A stretch of DNA of 64,000 bases from Pleomorphomonas koreensis DSM 23070 (GCF_000425185.1 NZ_AULH01000006.1:284541-348540), one strand, 5' to 3'; positions 56,124-64,000 are shown, counted from the stretch's first letter. Notes: generated by a model from the sequence alone, not told the origin. Numbers and translations are program-made.

Positions 56124-56534
56124 TCAACAGAGAGAGACCGGGGCAGCCGCCACGCCGCCGGTCCGTTCGGACGATTGCCGTCCGACCGGCGCCGTCCGTT
56201 CGAGATAGCGGCGGCATTGCTGCTCGCGATCGTAGCCGAGCAGCGCGCCGAGCATGAAATCCTCCTCGGGCGTCAGTTCGCAGAGCGGCTTGTCGACGAA
56301 GCGCCGCACCGTCTCCACCAGCGCCGCCCGGCCGAAGAACAGGTTGACGCGGCTGTCGTTCAGCCGGTGGACGTAATGGTCCACCCGGTCGGCGGAAAGC
56401 CGGGCGACAACGCCCGGCAAATCCGCCCAGGAGACGGTGAGCATGAACAGCTGCCGCACGCCCTTGTCCAGCTCGTAGAGCGAGTGGTTGACGATGCGGC
56501 CGCTGACGGAGATCAGAGAATCTGGCTGGTCCAT
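56124..56534 (-). CDS. DUF2023 family protein (flavodoxin-associated)
   Basis: A soluble protein of about 136 residues. The pattern L-Y-E-L-D-K-G-V-R-Q-L-F-M-L-T, the Y-V-H-R-L-N-D-S-R-V-N-L-F-F-G segment and the late P-E-E-D-F-M-L-G-A-L-L-G-Y match DUF2023, which in many bacteria is encoded directly behind a long-chain flavodoxin. Its function is unknown; a role with flavodoxin as electron carrier is inferred from the repeated pairing. Its ATG lies 22 bases inside the flavodoxin gene, indicating coupled translation. Confidence 0.85.
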   Translation of the reverse strand: MDQPDSLISVSGRIVNHSLYELDKGVRQLFMLTVSWADLPGVVARLSADRVDHYVHRLNDSRVNLFFGRAALVETVRRFVDKPLCELTPEEDFMLGALLGYDREQQCRRYLERTAPVGRQSSERTGGVAAAPVSLC

Positions 56535-56995
56535 GCCGCGATCCGCTTCTCGGACTTGCCGGACTGGTTGTCCTGGTCGAGCACCAGGCCGACGAACTGG
56601 CCGTCGCGCACCCCTGCCGAGATCTCGAATTCGTAGCCCTTGGTGTCGGTGAAGCCGACCACCTCGGCGCCCTTCTCCACCACCGCGTCGTAGAGCACGC
56701 CGATGGCGTCGACGAAGCTGTCGGGATAGGTGGTCTGGTCGCCGAGGCCGAACAGCGCCACCTTCTTGCCGGAGAGGTCGGCGTCCTTGAGCACGTCGAT
56801 GCCGCTCTCCCAGTCGGCCTGAAGATCGCCCTCGCCGTAGGTGGGCGAGCCGAGCACCAGGAGGTCGCAGCCCTCGAAGTCGTCCGCCGTGGCGTCGGCG
56901 ACGTTGATGACCTTGGCGTCGAGCTTGGCGGCGATCTTGCCGGCAATCGCCTTGGTGCGGCCTGAGTCCGATCCGTAGATCACGTGAACGGTCAT
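56513..56995 (-). CDS. fldA: Flavodoxin, long-chain
   Basis: A FMN-binding electron carrier of 160 residues. The phosphate loop is Y-G-S-D-S-G-R-T, a variant of the usual T-G-N-T; W and Y loops follow (G-S-P-T-Y-G-E-G-D-L-Q-A-D-W and G-L-G-D-Q-T-T-Y-P-D-S-F-V-D-A). The 20-residue insertion of long-chain flavodoxins is present. Flavodoxins replace ferredoxin when iron is short or donate electrons to nitrogenase in some diazotrophs. AGGACAAAGG precedes the ATG. Upstream there is a symmetric element reminiscent of Fur-family sites. Confidence 0.94.
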   Translation of the reverse strand: MTVHVIYGSDSGRTKAIAGKIAAKLDAKVINVADATADDFEGCDLLVLGSPTYGEGDLQADWESGIDVLKDADLSGKKVALFGLGDQTTYPDSFVDAIGVLYDAVVEKGAEVVGFTDTKGYEFEISAGVRDGQFVGLVLDQDNQSGKSEKRIAAWTSQIL

Positions 56996-57049
56996 TTCCC
57001 TTTGTCCTCTCTGCTGCAACGAGCCGTCTGGCTTCGATCTGGCCGGAGA

Positions 57050-57080
57050 CTAATTGCTGTTGCGATGCACTTGCAATTAG
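57050..57080. promoter_or_regulatory. Symmetric element before fldA (possible Fur-family operator)
   Basis: CTAATTGC and GCAATTAG form perfect eight-base arms 15 bases apart. Overlapping it, TTGC-N9-GCAA recalls the TGC/GCA-based sites of alphaproteobacterial Fur/Mur regulators. It lies about 55-85 bases before the flavodoxin start, a promoter position. Which regulator binds is not known. Confidence 0.5.
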
Positions 57081-57194
57081 GGCTACCCCGCAGACGGAAT
57101 TGTCAAGCCGGACCAAGGACCCGGCGGCGTGCAGCTGCTTATCCTCGTCGCATCCCCGGTCCGGAGCCAGCGATGCCTTGGTCGCATGTGCCTT

Positions 57195-60100
57195 TCACGC
57201 CCGCCGCCGCGCCGGCACGTGCCGCGTCGCCCGGGCGGGCACGTCGAGGTCGGCGGCGATGGCCGGCTCGACCGGCAGCGGCGCGTTGGCCGGCGGCGGC
57301 GGCCGGTCGAGCGGATCCAGCAGGGTGCCGCCCTTGTCGGTGGCGCGCACCGCCTCGCCGGGCGGGGTCAGCGCCGTGGCCGCGTCGTCGGCGGCGAGAT
57401 GGCCGAGCAGGTGCGTCAGGTTGTCGATGCGGTCGGCGATCAGGTGGACGACACCGCTCTCCGACTGCATGCGGCCGCTGACCGACACCATGCGCGCCCC
57501 GAGCACCACGGCACGGTGCGCCTCGAACACCTTCGGCCAGACGATGATGTTGGCGATGCCGCTCTCGTCCTCCAGCGTCAGGAAGATGGTGCCCTTGGCG
57601 GTGCCCGGCCGCTGGCGGACGACGATCAGCCCGGCCACCGCCACGCGGCGGCCGTCGGCGGAGCGGTTGAGGTCATCGCAGGGGACGACGCGCAGCCGGT
57701 CGAGATGGCGGCGCAGGAAGCTGACCGGATGCGCCCGGAGCGACAGGCGCAGGTGGCGGTAGTCCATCACCACCTCCTCGCCCGGCGGCATCGGCGGCAG
57801 GCGCATCTCCGGCTCGATGGCGCGGCTTGCCTCCTCGGCGGCCAGGAACAGCGGCAGGTCGTCCTTGTCGCCGGCCCGGCCGAGGCCGCGCACCGCCCAC
57901 AGGGCGTCGCGGCGGGTCAGGCCGAGGGACGCGAAGGCGTCGGCGTCGGCGAGCCGTTCCAGCGTCGCCGGCGGCAGGCCGGTCCGGAGCCAGACGTCGC
58001 GGACTGAGTCATAGCCCCTCCCCCGCTGCCCGGCGATCCGCCGGCCATCCTCCTCCTTGAGGCCGTTCACCTCGCGGAAGCCGAGGCGGACGGCGTGCGT
58101 CGTGCGGATCTGCCCGTCCATCGACCGGTGGCGCGGATGCGGCTTCGGCTCGGGCGCGCCGGCTTCCAGCGTGGCGTCCCAGTCGGAGAGGTTGATGTCG
58201 GGCGGCCGCACGGTGACGCCGTGGTCGCGGGCGTCGCGGACGATCTGGGCCGGCGCGTAGAAGCCGAGCGGCTGGGCGTTGAGCAGCGACGCCGCGAAGA
58301 CGTCCGGGTAGAAGCATTTGATATAGGCCGAGGCGTAGACCAGGATGGCGAAGCTCGCCGCGTGGCTCTCGGGGAAGCCGTAGTCGCCGAAGCCCTCGAT
58401 CTGGCGAAAGCAGTTCTCGGCGAAGGTGCGGTCGTAGCCGCGCTTCACCATGCCCTCCACCATCTTGTCGCGGAAGTTGCCGATGGTGCCCATGCGGCGG
58501 AAGGTGGCCATCGCCCGCCGGAGCCGGTCGGCCTCGCCGGGCGTGAAGCCGGCGGCGACGATGGCGATGCGCATCGCCTGCTCCTGAAACAGCGGCACGC
58601 CCAGCGTCTTGCCGAGCACCTGCGCCAGTTCGTTCTTCGGCCCGAATTGCGGCAACGGCGAGGGAAAGCTCACGTCCTCGATGCCCTGCCGCCGCCGGAG
58701 ATAGGGGTGCACCATGTTGCCCTGGATGGGGCCGGGCCGGACGATGGCCACCTCGATGACCAGGTCGTAGAAATCCTTCGGCCTCAGGCGCGGCAGCATG
58801 CTCATCTGCGCCCGGCTCTCGATCTGGAACACGCCGAGCGTGTCGGCGCGCTGGATCATGGCGTAGACGGCCCTCTCCTCGGCCGGAATGCCGGCGATGG
58901 TCAGCCGCTCGCCGTAATGCTTTTCGAGAAGGCCGAAGCTTCTCGCCAGCGCCGTCAGCATGCCCAGGGCCAGCACGTCGACCTTCAGCATGCCGAGCGC
59001 ATCGAGGTCGTCCTTGTCCCACTCGACGAAGGTGCGCCCCTCCATGGCGGCGTTGCCGATCGGCACCGACTCGTCGAGCCGGCCGGCCGTCAGCACGAAG
59101 CCGCCGACGTGCTGGCTCAGGTGGCGCGGAAAGCCGGCCAGCTCGCGGGCGTATTTCAGCACCATGGCGAGCCGCTTCTCCGTCGGGTCGAGGCCGGTGC
59201 GGCGGGCGTCGTCGTCCTTCAGCCCCCTCGGCGAGCCCCAGACCGAGCCCGACAGTGCCGTCACCGCGTCCTCGGTGAGGCCGAACACCTTGCCGACCTC
59301 GCGCACGGCGCTGCGGCCGCGATAGGTGATCACCGTGGCGGCGATGCCGGCCCGCTCGCGGCCATAGCGCTGGTAGATGTACTGGATGACCTCCTCGCGC
59401 CGCCCGTGCTCGAAATCGACGTCGATGTCCGGCGGCTCGCCGCGCTCGACCGAGATGAAGCGCTCGAACAACAGGTCGCCGCGCACCGGATCGACATCGG
59501 TGACCCCGAGGCAATAGCAGACCACGGAATTGGCGGCCGAGCCGCGCCCCTGGCAGAGAATGCCCTGCGACCGGGCGAAGCGGACGATGTCGTAGACGGT
59601 GAGGAAATAGGGCTCGTATTTGAGCTGGGCGATGATGGCAAGCTCATGGGCGAGGGTCTTGCGGATATCGTCGGACGCGCCTTGCGGAAAGCGCCGCTTC
59701 ACCCCCTCCTCGACCAGCGCCGCCAGCGCCTCGGCCGCCGTGGCGTAGCCCTCGAAGGATTCGCGCGGATATTCGTAGCGGAGCTGGTCGAGCGAGAAAT
59801 CGAGCCCGCTGAGGAAACGCACCGTCTCGCCCACCGCCCGCGGCAGGTCGGCGAACAGCCGCGCCATCTCGTCGGGGCTCTTGAGGTGGCGCTCGGCGTT
59901 GGGGGCGAGGCGGAAGCCGGCCGTATCGATGCTGACGTGCTCGCGGATACAGGTGACGATGTCCTGCAACGGCCGCCGTTCGGGGGTGTGGTAGAGCGGA
60001 TCGCCGAGGGCGATCGACCTGACACCGGCCGCCTTGGCCAGCGCCGCGAGGCTGGAGAGCCGCCGGCGGTCGTCGCCGAACCGCGGCATGGTGGCGCCGA

Positions 60101-60551
60101 GCCAGAGCTGCCCCGGCAGGTCGGCGGCGAGCCGCTTCACGCTGTCGCCGAAAGCGGGCGTCAGGCGGCGCGGCGGCAGGGCGATCAGTCGCAGGCCGGC
60201 CGAGAACTCCAGAAGGTCGGCGGCCGTCAGGATGCAGTCGCCCTTCCCGGCCCGCCGATTGCCGGTGGTCAGCAGCCGGCAGAGCCGGCCATAGGCGGCG
60301 CGGTCCTCGGGATAGGCGAGGAGATCGGGCGTGCCGTCGGCAAGGATCAGGCGGGCGCCGACGGCGAGCCGCACGCCGTATTCCTTGGCCGCCACGTGGG
60401 CGCGCACCACGCCGGCCAGCGTGTTGCGGTCGGCGATGCCGATGCCGGCGTGGCCGAGCGCCTTGGCGGCCGCCACCATCTCCAGGGGATGCGAGGCGCC
60501 GCGCAGGAAGGAATAGTTGGTGACGGCGGCCAGCTCGGCATAGGCGGTCAT
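57195..60551 (-). CDS. dnaE2: Error-prone DNA polymerase III alpha-type subunit DnaE2
   Basis: A C-family polymerase of 1118 residues that carries out SOS-induced translesion synthesis together with ImuA and ImuB. An N-terminal PHP domain (about 1-280) comes first. The polymerase core follows with P-D-I-D-V-D-F (two catalytic Asp) and later the P-G-P-I-Q-G-N-M-V-H-P-Y and E-S-H-A-A-S-F-A-I-L motifs that distinguish DnaE2 from DnaE1. An OB-fold region lies near the C-terminus; the C-terminal 40 residues are Pro/Arg-rich. It is the third gene of a LexA-controlled unit, separated from imuB by 190 bases containing a repeat. Confidence 0.96.
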   Translation of the reverse strand: MTAYAELAAVTNYSFLRGASHPLEMVAAAKALGHAGIGIADRNTLAGVVRAHVAAKEYGVRLAVGARLILADGTPDLLAYPEDRAAYGRLCRLLTTGNRRAGKGDCILTAADLLEFSAGLRLIALPPRRLTPAFGDSVKRLAADLPGQLWLGATMPRFGDDRRRLSSLAALAKAAGVRSIALGDPLYHTPERRPLQDIVTCIREHVSIDTAGFRLAPNAERHLKSPDEMARLFADLPRAVGETVRFLSGLDFSLDQLRYEYPRESFEGYATAAEALAALVEEGVKRRFPQGASDDIRKTLAHELAIIAQLKYEPYFLTVYDIVRFARSQGILCQGRGSAANSVVCYCLGVTDVDPVRGDLLFERFISVERGEPPDIDVDFEHGRREEVIQYIYQRYGRERAGIAATVITYRGRSAVREVGKVFGLTEDAVTALSGSVWGSPRGLKDDDARRTGLDPTEKRLAMVLKYARELAGFPRHLSQHVGGFVLTAGRLDESVPIGNAAMEGRTFVEWDKDDLDALGMLKVDVLALGMLTALARSFGLLEKHYGERLTIAGIPAEERAVYAMIQRADTLGVFQIESRAQMSMLPRLRPKDFYDLVIEVAIVRPGPIQGNMVHPYLRRRQGIEDVSFPSPLPQFGPKNELAQVLGKTLGVPLFQEQAMRIAIVAAGFTPGEADRLRRAMATFRRMGTIGNFRDKMVEGMVKRGYDRTFAENCFRQIEGFGDYGFPESHAASFAILVYASAYIKCFYPDVFAASLLNAQPLGFYAPAQIVRDARDHGVTVRPPDINLSDWDATLEAGAPEPKPHPRHRSMDGQIRTTHAVRLGFREVNGLKEEDGRRIAGQRGRGYDSVRDVWLRTGLPPATLERLADADAFASLGLTRRDALWAVRGLGRAGDKDDLPLFLAAEEASRAIEPEMRLPPMPPGEEVVMDYRHLRLSLRAHPVSFLRRHLDRLRVVPCDDLNRSADGRRVAVAGLIVVRQRPGTAKGTIFLTLEDESGIANIIVWPKVFEAHRAVVLGARMVSVSGRMQSESGVVHLIADRIDNLTHLLGHLAADDAATALTPPGEAVRATDKGGTLLDPLDRPPPPANAPLPVEPAIAADLDVPARATRHVPARRRA

Positions 60552-60579
60552 GATCGTCCCCGAAGTCGGGTTCGGTGTC

Positions 60580-60735
60580 CCATTTCACTCATCTCCCCGT
60601 CCCCTCCCCCACGAGGTGGAGGGGACGATGGGATCGGCCGACCCATTTTCGACGCCGGTCCGGTCTTCCAGCCATGGGTAGCCCCAAGCTGCGTCCCCTC
60701 CCCCTTCTCGGGGGAGGGAACAGGGAGAGGGGTGC
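60580..60735. repeat. Intergenic double hairpin repeat between imuB and dnaE2
   Basis: Two copies of a short, nearly palindromic unit built on CGTCCCCTCCCCC face GGGGGAGGG or its equivalent, one near 60597-60630 and one near 60694-60720, with about 65 ordinary bases between. Each can form a stem of ten or more base pairs. It resembles the dispersed intergenic repeats of many rhizobial genomes. Confidence 0.5.
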
Positions 60736-60741
60736 AGGTTC

Positions 60742-62406
60742 TCACGCGAACAGCCCGTGCACGAACCAGCGCGGATGCGCCGCCTCGACGCCGTAGAGAC
60801 CCTCCCGGAACATCCAGAAGCGGCGTCCCTCGGCATCCTCGACGCGGAAATAATCGCGCGTCGGCGCCTCCTGCCGCCACCATTCGCCGGCGATTCGCTC
60901 CGGTCCTTCGGTGCGTCGCACCTCGTGCGTGACGCGCCGCCAGCGGAAGCGCAGCGGCGGTCCGTCCGGCACCGAGGCCAGCGCCTCCACCGGTTCCGGC
61001 CGGCCGAACAGCCGGATCGGCCGTTCCGGCGGCTCGCCGGGTCGCGCCTCCGGGGCCGGAAAGCCACCGTCCACCGTCGCATGGGCCGGCACGGCGCGGC
61101 TCGCCCGTTCGGGAATGTGGCTTTCCATCGCCTGAAGACGCATCACCCGGCCGCGGCCGATACGGGCGCCCACCCGGTCGACGAAATGCGCCAGTTCCAG
61201 CGCCGCGTCGGGCCCGGCCAGTGACAGCGCCTCGGCGTCGCGGCGGCTCGCCTCGGTGACGGCGACGGCGATGCAGTCGAAACCGTAGCCGGCGTCGAAA
61301 TCCTCGGCCAGCGCGTCGAGCCGGCGGCAGAGGATATCCTGCATCACCGCCGCCTCGCGGCTCGGCCGGCTGAGCCCCGCCTCGACGTGAGAGACTGCGC
61401 CGTCGACCCGCCAGAGATCAAGCCGCAGGCGCAGCGCCCCCTCGCCGGCCGCCTCCAGCCGCTCGGCCAGCGCATTGATCAGCGACAGGGCGACGGCGCG
61501 CACGTCCTCCTGGCGGACGATCGGTTCGAAGAAGCAGCGCTCGGCGCGATAGGGGGCAACCGGCAGGCGCGGCGAGAAGGCTTCGTCGGCAAGACCGAGC
61601 GCCCGGTCGAGCTGGAGGAGCGGCGTAGTGCCGAAGCGGGCGGCGAGCGGCGCGCGCGGGCCGTCCACGAGGTCGCCGATGTGCTTCAGGCCGACGCGGC
61701 CGAGCGCATCGGCGGTGGCGGCGTCGAGCCTCAGCGCCGCCACCGGCAGGCCGCCGAGCGCCTGCCGTTCCTCGCCGGGCCGCAGGCAGCCGCCGCGCCC
61801 GAAGGCGGCGAGCGCATGGGCGGCGCCGAGGGTCGAGGCGATGCCGATGGTCACCGTGATGCCCTGCCGTTCGAGCCGTCGCGCCATGTCGGCGGCGAGT
61901 GCCTCCTCGCCGCCGAACAGGTGAGCGCAGCCGGCGATGTCGAGGATCAGCGTGAAGTCTTCCGGGTAGGGAAAGTCCGGGTCGATCGACGACGTGCCGA
62001 TGCCAAGGCCGGACAGCGGCGTGAAGCGCTGCGCCCAGTCGCAAAGCCGGCCGAGGAAGGCGGCGTCGGCCGCGGGATCGGCGGGGCGGACGTCGAGGCC
62101 CGGCACGCGGGCCCGCGCGTCGGCGAGGCCGAGTCCCGGCTGCAGGCCGAGCCGCGCCGCCGCGCCGTCGACATGGGCGAGGCGCAGGGCGCTGCGATGC
62201 CTGGCCGTCAGCACCAGCGGCGGCCGCGCCGGGGTCTCAGCGGCCGGATGCGGGGAAGGCGAGGACGGCGCCAGCCGGTCGAGCCGGCAGAGGCGGTCGG
62301 TCGCCAGATGCGGCAGCCAGGCGACCAGATAGCGGGACCGCCAGGGGGCTTTCCGCTTCCGGGAGGATGTCCGGGGCTCGCGCGGGGGCTCGGAAGGATT
62401 GCTCAT
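60742..62406 (-). CDS. imuB: ImuB, Y-family polymerase-like mutasome subunit
   Basis: A protein of 554 residues with a Y-family polymerase fold (about 25-400) that has lost catalysis: at the first motif, where active enzymes have acidic residues, it reads Y-L-V-A-W-L-P-H-L-A. That is normal for ImuB, which recruits DnaE2 to the beta clamp rather than synthesising DNA. Further family motifs are F-G-G-E-E-A-L (finger region), G-I-A-S-T-L-G-A-A-H-A-L-A and the C-terminal F-x-V-E-D-A-E-G-R-R-F-W-M-F-R-E-G-L-Y. The ATG lies 170 bases inside imuA. Length is slightly above the usual 500. Confidence 0.93.
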   Translation of the reverse strand: MSNPSEPPREPRTSSRKRKAPWRSRYLVAWLPHLATDRLCRLDRLAPSSPSPHPAAETPARPPLVLTARHRSALRLAHVDGAAARLGLQPGLGLADARARVPGLDVRPADPAADAAFLGRLCDWAQRFTPLSGLGIGTSSIDPDFPYPEDFTLILDIAGCAHLFGGEEALAADMARRLERQGITVTIGIASTLGAAHALAAFGRGGCLRPGEERQALGGLPVAALRLDAATADALGRVGLKHIGDLVDGPRAPLAARFGTTPLLQLDRALGLADEAFSPRLPVAPYRAERCFFEPIVRQEDVRAVALSLINALAERLEAAGEGALRLRLDLWRVDGAVSHVEAGLSRPSREAAVMQDILCRRLDALAEDFDAGYGFDCIAVAVTEASRRDAEALSLAGPDAALELAHFVDRVGARIGRGRVMRLQAMESHIPERASRAVPAHATVDGGFPAPEARPGEPPERPIRLFGRPEPVEALASVPDGPPLRFRWRRVTHEVRRTEGPERIAGEWWRQEAPTRDYFRVEDAEGRRFWMFREGLYGVEAAHPRWFVHGLFA

Positions 62407-63256
62407 CGATACGCCACTCCATCATCCATGTGCCGGTGCTGCCCAGGCGGTTGCGCGTCAGCTCGGCCGCGAAGACCGGGTTGCCGGGATACCGGCCGCC
62501 GTCGCTCGGCGCCGCCGCGACGCGCCAGCGGGTGACGGCGCTGGTCGGGCCGGGCGCGCCGCTGGTCCTGAGCAGGATGCCGGTGGTGCGACCACCGTCG
62601 GCGATCAGCGACAAGCGGCGGCAGGCGGTGAGATCGAGACGGCGATCGTCGCCGAACGGCTCGATCAGCACCGCCGCGAAGGCGCGGGCGGCGAGCCCTT
62701 CCTCGGCGGCGCGCAGCACGTTTGCAGTGTCGCCGGCCGCCACAGCGACGAGACGGTTGGGATCGAGGCCGAAGGCGGCAAGGCCGGGGCCGTAGGGCTC
62801 TCCCGCCTCGCGACCGGCCATCTCGGCGCGCACCCACAGCCAGAGAGCGCCCTGCCCGGCCGCCGACAGCAGCCGGCCGGCAAGCGCCAGCGCGAAGCCG
62901 GTGGCCGCGGCCATGTCGGGGGCGCCGGCCGGCGTCACGTCGTGCAGCACGCCGCGCCGGAGACCGCCGGTCGCCGCGTCGACGGCCGGATGGCCGAAGG
63001 GGGGCGCCTCCGGTTCCGTCCAGACATGACCGGCCCGCCTGTCGCGGAAAGCGATGGAGGGGGCGGATGGACGGACCGGCGCCGGCGCGATGTCGCGCAC
63101 CGGTAGGCCGTCGACCTCCTCCGTCACGATGGGCGCTACGACGTCTGCCGCGACAGACGCGGATGCCCGGCCTTCGCCACGGCCGCGCGCCCGTTCCAGC
63201 CGGGCGACTTCCCGTCGAAGCAAAGCAATCCTGTCCGTCGACTCGGGCGCGAGCAC
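62237..63256 (-). CDS. imuA: ImuA, SOS mutasome protein
   Basis: A RecA-like protein of 339 residues without ATPase motifs of its own. Recognisable parts are the N-terminal helix R-I-A-L-L-R-R-E-V-A-R-L-E, the core F-G-H-P-A-V-D-A-A-T-G-G-L-R-R-G-V-L-H-D-V and later R-L-S-L-I-A-D-G-G-R-T-T-G-I-L-L-R; the C-terminal end is Pro/Ala-rich. ImuA works with ImuB and DnaE2 in damage-induced mutagenesis. The frame starts with GTG at 63256; a perfect LexA box lies 28 bases upstream. The last 170 bases are shared, in another frame, with the start of imuB. Confidence 0.92.
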   Translation of the reverse strand: MLAPESTDRIALLRREVARLERARGRGEGRASASVAADVVAPIVTEEVDGLPVRDIAPAPVRPSAPSIAFRDRRAGHVWTEPEAPPFGHPAVDAATGGLRRGVLHDVTPAGAPDMAAATGFALALAGRLLSAAGQGALWLWVRAEMAGREAGEPYGPGLAAFGLDPNRLVAVAAGDTANVLRAAEEGLAARAFAAVLIEPFGDDRRLDLTACRRLSLIADGGRTTGILLRTSGAPGPTSAVTRWRVAAAPSDGGRYPGNPVFAAELTRNRLGSTGTWMMEWRIDEQSFRAPARAPDILPEAESPLAVPLSGRLAAASGDRPPLPARPAGAVLAFPASGR

Positions 63257-63283
63257 GGTTCAAACCCCATTTTCCGGAGCAAT

Positions 63284-63298
63284 GTTCTCTTTATGTTC
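63284..63298 (-). promoter_or_regulatory. LexA (SOS) box of the imuA-imuB-dnaE2 operon
   Basis: On the minus strand GAAC-N7-GAAC (plus strand GTTC-N7-GTTC), the exact direct-repeat LexA site of alphaproteobacteria, located 28-42 bases before the imuA start, where it would cover the promoter. Confidence 0.93.
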
Positions 63299-63489
63299 CA
63301 ATATAGAAGGGCCCCGCGGAGAGTCAAGGACGGCGGGCGTGACAGAGGCGGCGGGCGTGTCGGTCCATGGGGAATGGCCGACAAATAGACCTTCATTCAC
63401 CCGTCGGCCACGACAGACGGCCACATCACAGCCGTTGATTTAACCAAGGATTCCACAAAGACGGACGATGGAAATCGCCCCAACGAACT

Positions 63490-63669
63490 TCAGCGGATGG
63501 AGGTCACGCTTGCACTTGTCGGCCTGCGGCCCAGATTGGTGAAGAAGCGGAGCAGATAGCCATCCGGGTCCACCAACACGAATTGTCGATTGCCGGCTTC
63601 TTCATCCTTTTGACGATACCAACGCTCTTCCATCGGAATGAGGATGATTGCGCCTGCTTCCACTGCCTT
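63490..63669 (-). pseudogene. VOC/glyoxalase family protein, C-terminal fragment
   Basis: The last 59 codons of a vicinal-oxygen-chelate protein (glyoxalase/bleomycin resistance type). E-E-R-W-Y-R-Q-K-D-E-E-A-G-N-R-Q-F-V-L-V-D-P-D-G-Y-L-L-R-F-F is the typical C-terminal strand pair with the metal-binding Glu/Asp region. The homology stops at 63670, exactly where the IS256-type element begins, so the gene was cut by insertion. Its 5' part should lie beyond the right edge of the window if the element is intact. Confidence 0.8.
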
Positions 63670-64000
63670 GGATCGTGTCCCAGGGCGTGGTGTAGCAGGG
63701 TAGCGGTGGTCACCAGTGTTTTCCGGTAGGGTCGGGTTGTTCAAGACCAACCTGAAGGACACCACCGATGACCGACGACATGATGAACCTGCGCTCACTC
63801 GTTGAGAAGAGCGCCGACGCCGATTTGCTGCGCGAGATGATCGGCTTTGCTGCCGAGAAGTTGATGATGCTGGAGGTCGGCACGAAGACCGGCGCGGGCT
63901 ATGGCGAGAAGAATGGCTTCCGACTAGCCCAGCGCAACGGCTATCGCGACCGGGACTGGGAGACACGTGCTGGCACAGTCGAGCTTCGTATCCCGAAGCT
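63670..64000 (+). mobile_element. IS256-family insertion sequence, left end
   Basis: The element begins near 63670 with GGATCGTGTCCCAGGGCG, which I take as the approximate left end because the VOC homology stops there. A 98-base untranslated end precedes the transposase gene, which runs off the window. The right end and target duplication are not visible. Confidence 0.75.
63768..64000 (+). CDS. IS256-family transposase, N-terminal part
   Basis: The first 77 codons of a Mutator-type (IS256) transposase. The segment A-E-K-L-M-M-L-E-V-G followed by A-G-Y-G-E-K-N-G-F-R and R-N-G-Y-R-D-R-D-W-E-T-R-A-G-T-V-E-L-R-I-P-K-L is a very typical N-terminal signature. The DDE catalytic part lies beyond the right edge. 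The ATG at 63768 starts the family sequence. Codon use is close to the host's, so the element is adapted to G+C-rich genomes. Confidence 0.93.
   Translation, partial: MTDDMMNLRSLVEKSADADLLREMIGFAAEKLMMLEVGTKTGAGYGEKNGFRLAQRNGYRDRDWETRAGTVELRIPK

Overview
The window is about 64 kb of G+C-rich DNA, densely packed with genes. It reads as chromosome of an alphaproteobacterium of the order Hyphomicrobiales (Rhizobiales). The signs are a MucR/Ros regulator, a DivJ/PleC-type histidine kinase, DUF2336, DUF5330, DUF6456 and DUF1491 proteins, a GTTC-N7-GTTC LexA box in front of imuA-imuB-dnaE2, and a BigR/SqrR-type regulator. A Pleomorphomonas-like genus would fit (xylose operon, cellobiose phosphorylase, flavodoxin with DUF2023), but that is a guess from gene content. 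No rRNA, CRISPR array, prophage or secretion system is visible.

Layout. 1-8.4 kb: the 3' end of a class A penicillin-binding protein, a DUF1214/DUF1254 pair, a lipoprotein, DUF2336, mucR, a DnaA-domain-IV-like protein with DUF6456, sufE and DUF5330. 8.7-15.9 kb: a cell-cycle-type sensor kinase with a peptidoglycan-binding partner, DUF1491, oligopeptidase B, Fe/Mn superoxide dismutase and a receiver protein. 15.9-25.2 kb: branched-chain aminotransferase, haloacid dehalogenase, 4-alpha-glucanotransferase, a GNAT enzyme, a HerA-like ATPase, a LuxR solo beside an AT-rich gap, and an M20 dipeptidase. 25.3-29.2 kb: a LacI-type regulator with xylB and xylA. 29.2-35.5 kb: two lipoproteins (one of lower G+C), D-amino-acid dehydrogenase, a PfkB sugar kinase, a uronate-dehydrogenase-like pseudoenzyme ending at a probable MITE, a PilZ protein and an HxlR regulator. 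35.6-46.4 kb: formate-THF ligase divergent from guanine deaminase, a sugar isomerase family protein, tRNA-Pro and tRNA-Gln, a PerM-type transporter, an aldo/keto reductase, a ketopantoate-reductase homologue and a GH94 cellobiose phosphorylase. 46.6-57 kb: a split aerotaxis receptor (PAS protein plus MCP-PilZ), an ABC uptake pair lacking an ATPase, a sulfide-sensing ArsR-rhodanese unit, a GGDEF-EAL gene with an in-frame amber codon, LrgA/LrgB-like proteins, and flavodoxin-DUF2023. 57.2-63.3 kb: the SOS mutasome operon imuA-imuB-dnaE2. 63.5-64 kb: an IS256-family element that has cut a VOC/glyoxalase gene, running off the window.

Themes. Cyclic-di-GMP signalling recurs: a PilZ protein, an MCP with a C-terminal PilZ domain and a broken GGDEF-EAL gene. 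Sugar use is spread over xylAB, GH94 phosphorylase, MalQ and PfkB. Stress functions include SOD, LexA-controlled translesion synthesis, a persulfide-type sensor with a rhodanese, and flavodoxin. The observations most worth a second look are the amber-interrupted GGDEF-EAL gene, the three-cysteine ArsR regulator with a 7-2-7 palindrome before the rhodanese, the uronate-dehydrogenase-like protein without its catalytic Tyr/Lys, the probable MITE placed on that gene's stop codon, and the split Aer-PilZ chemoreceptor.
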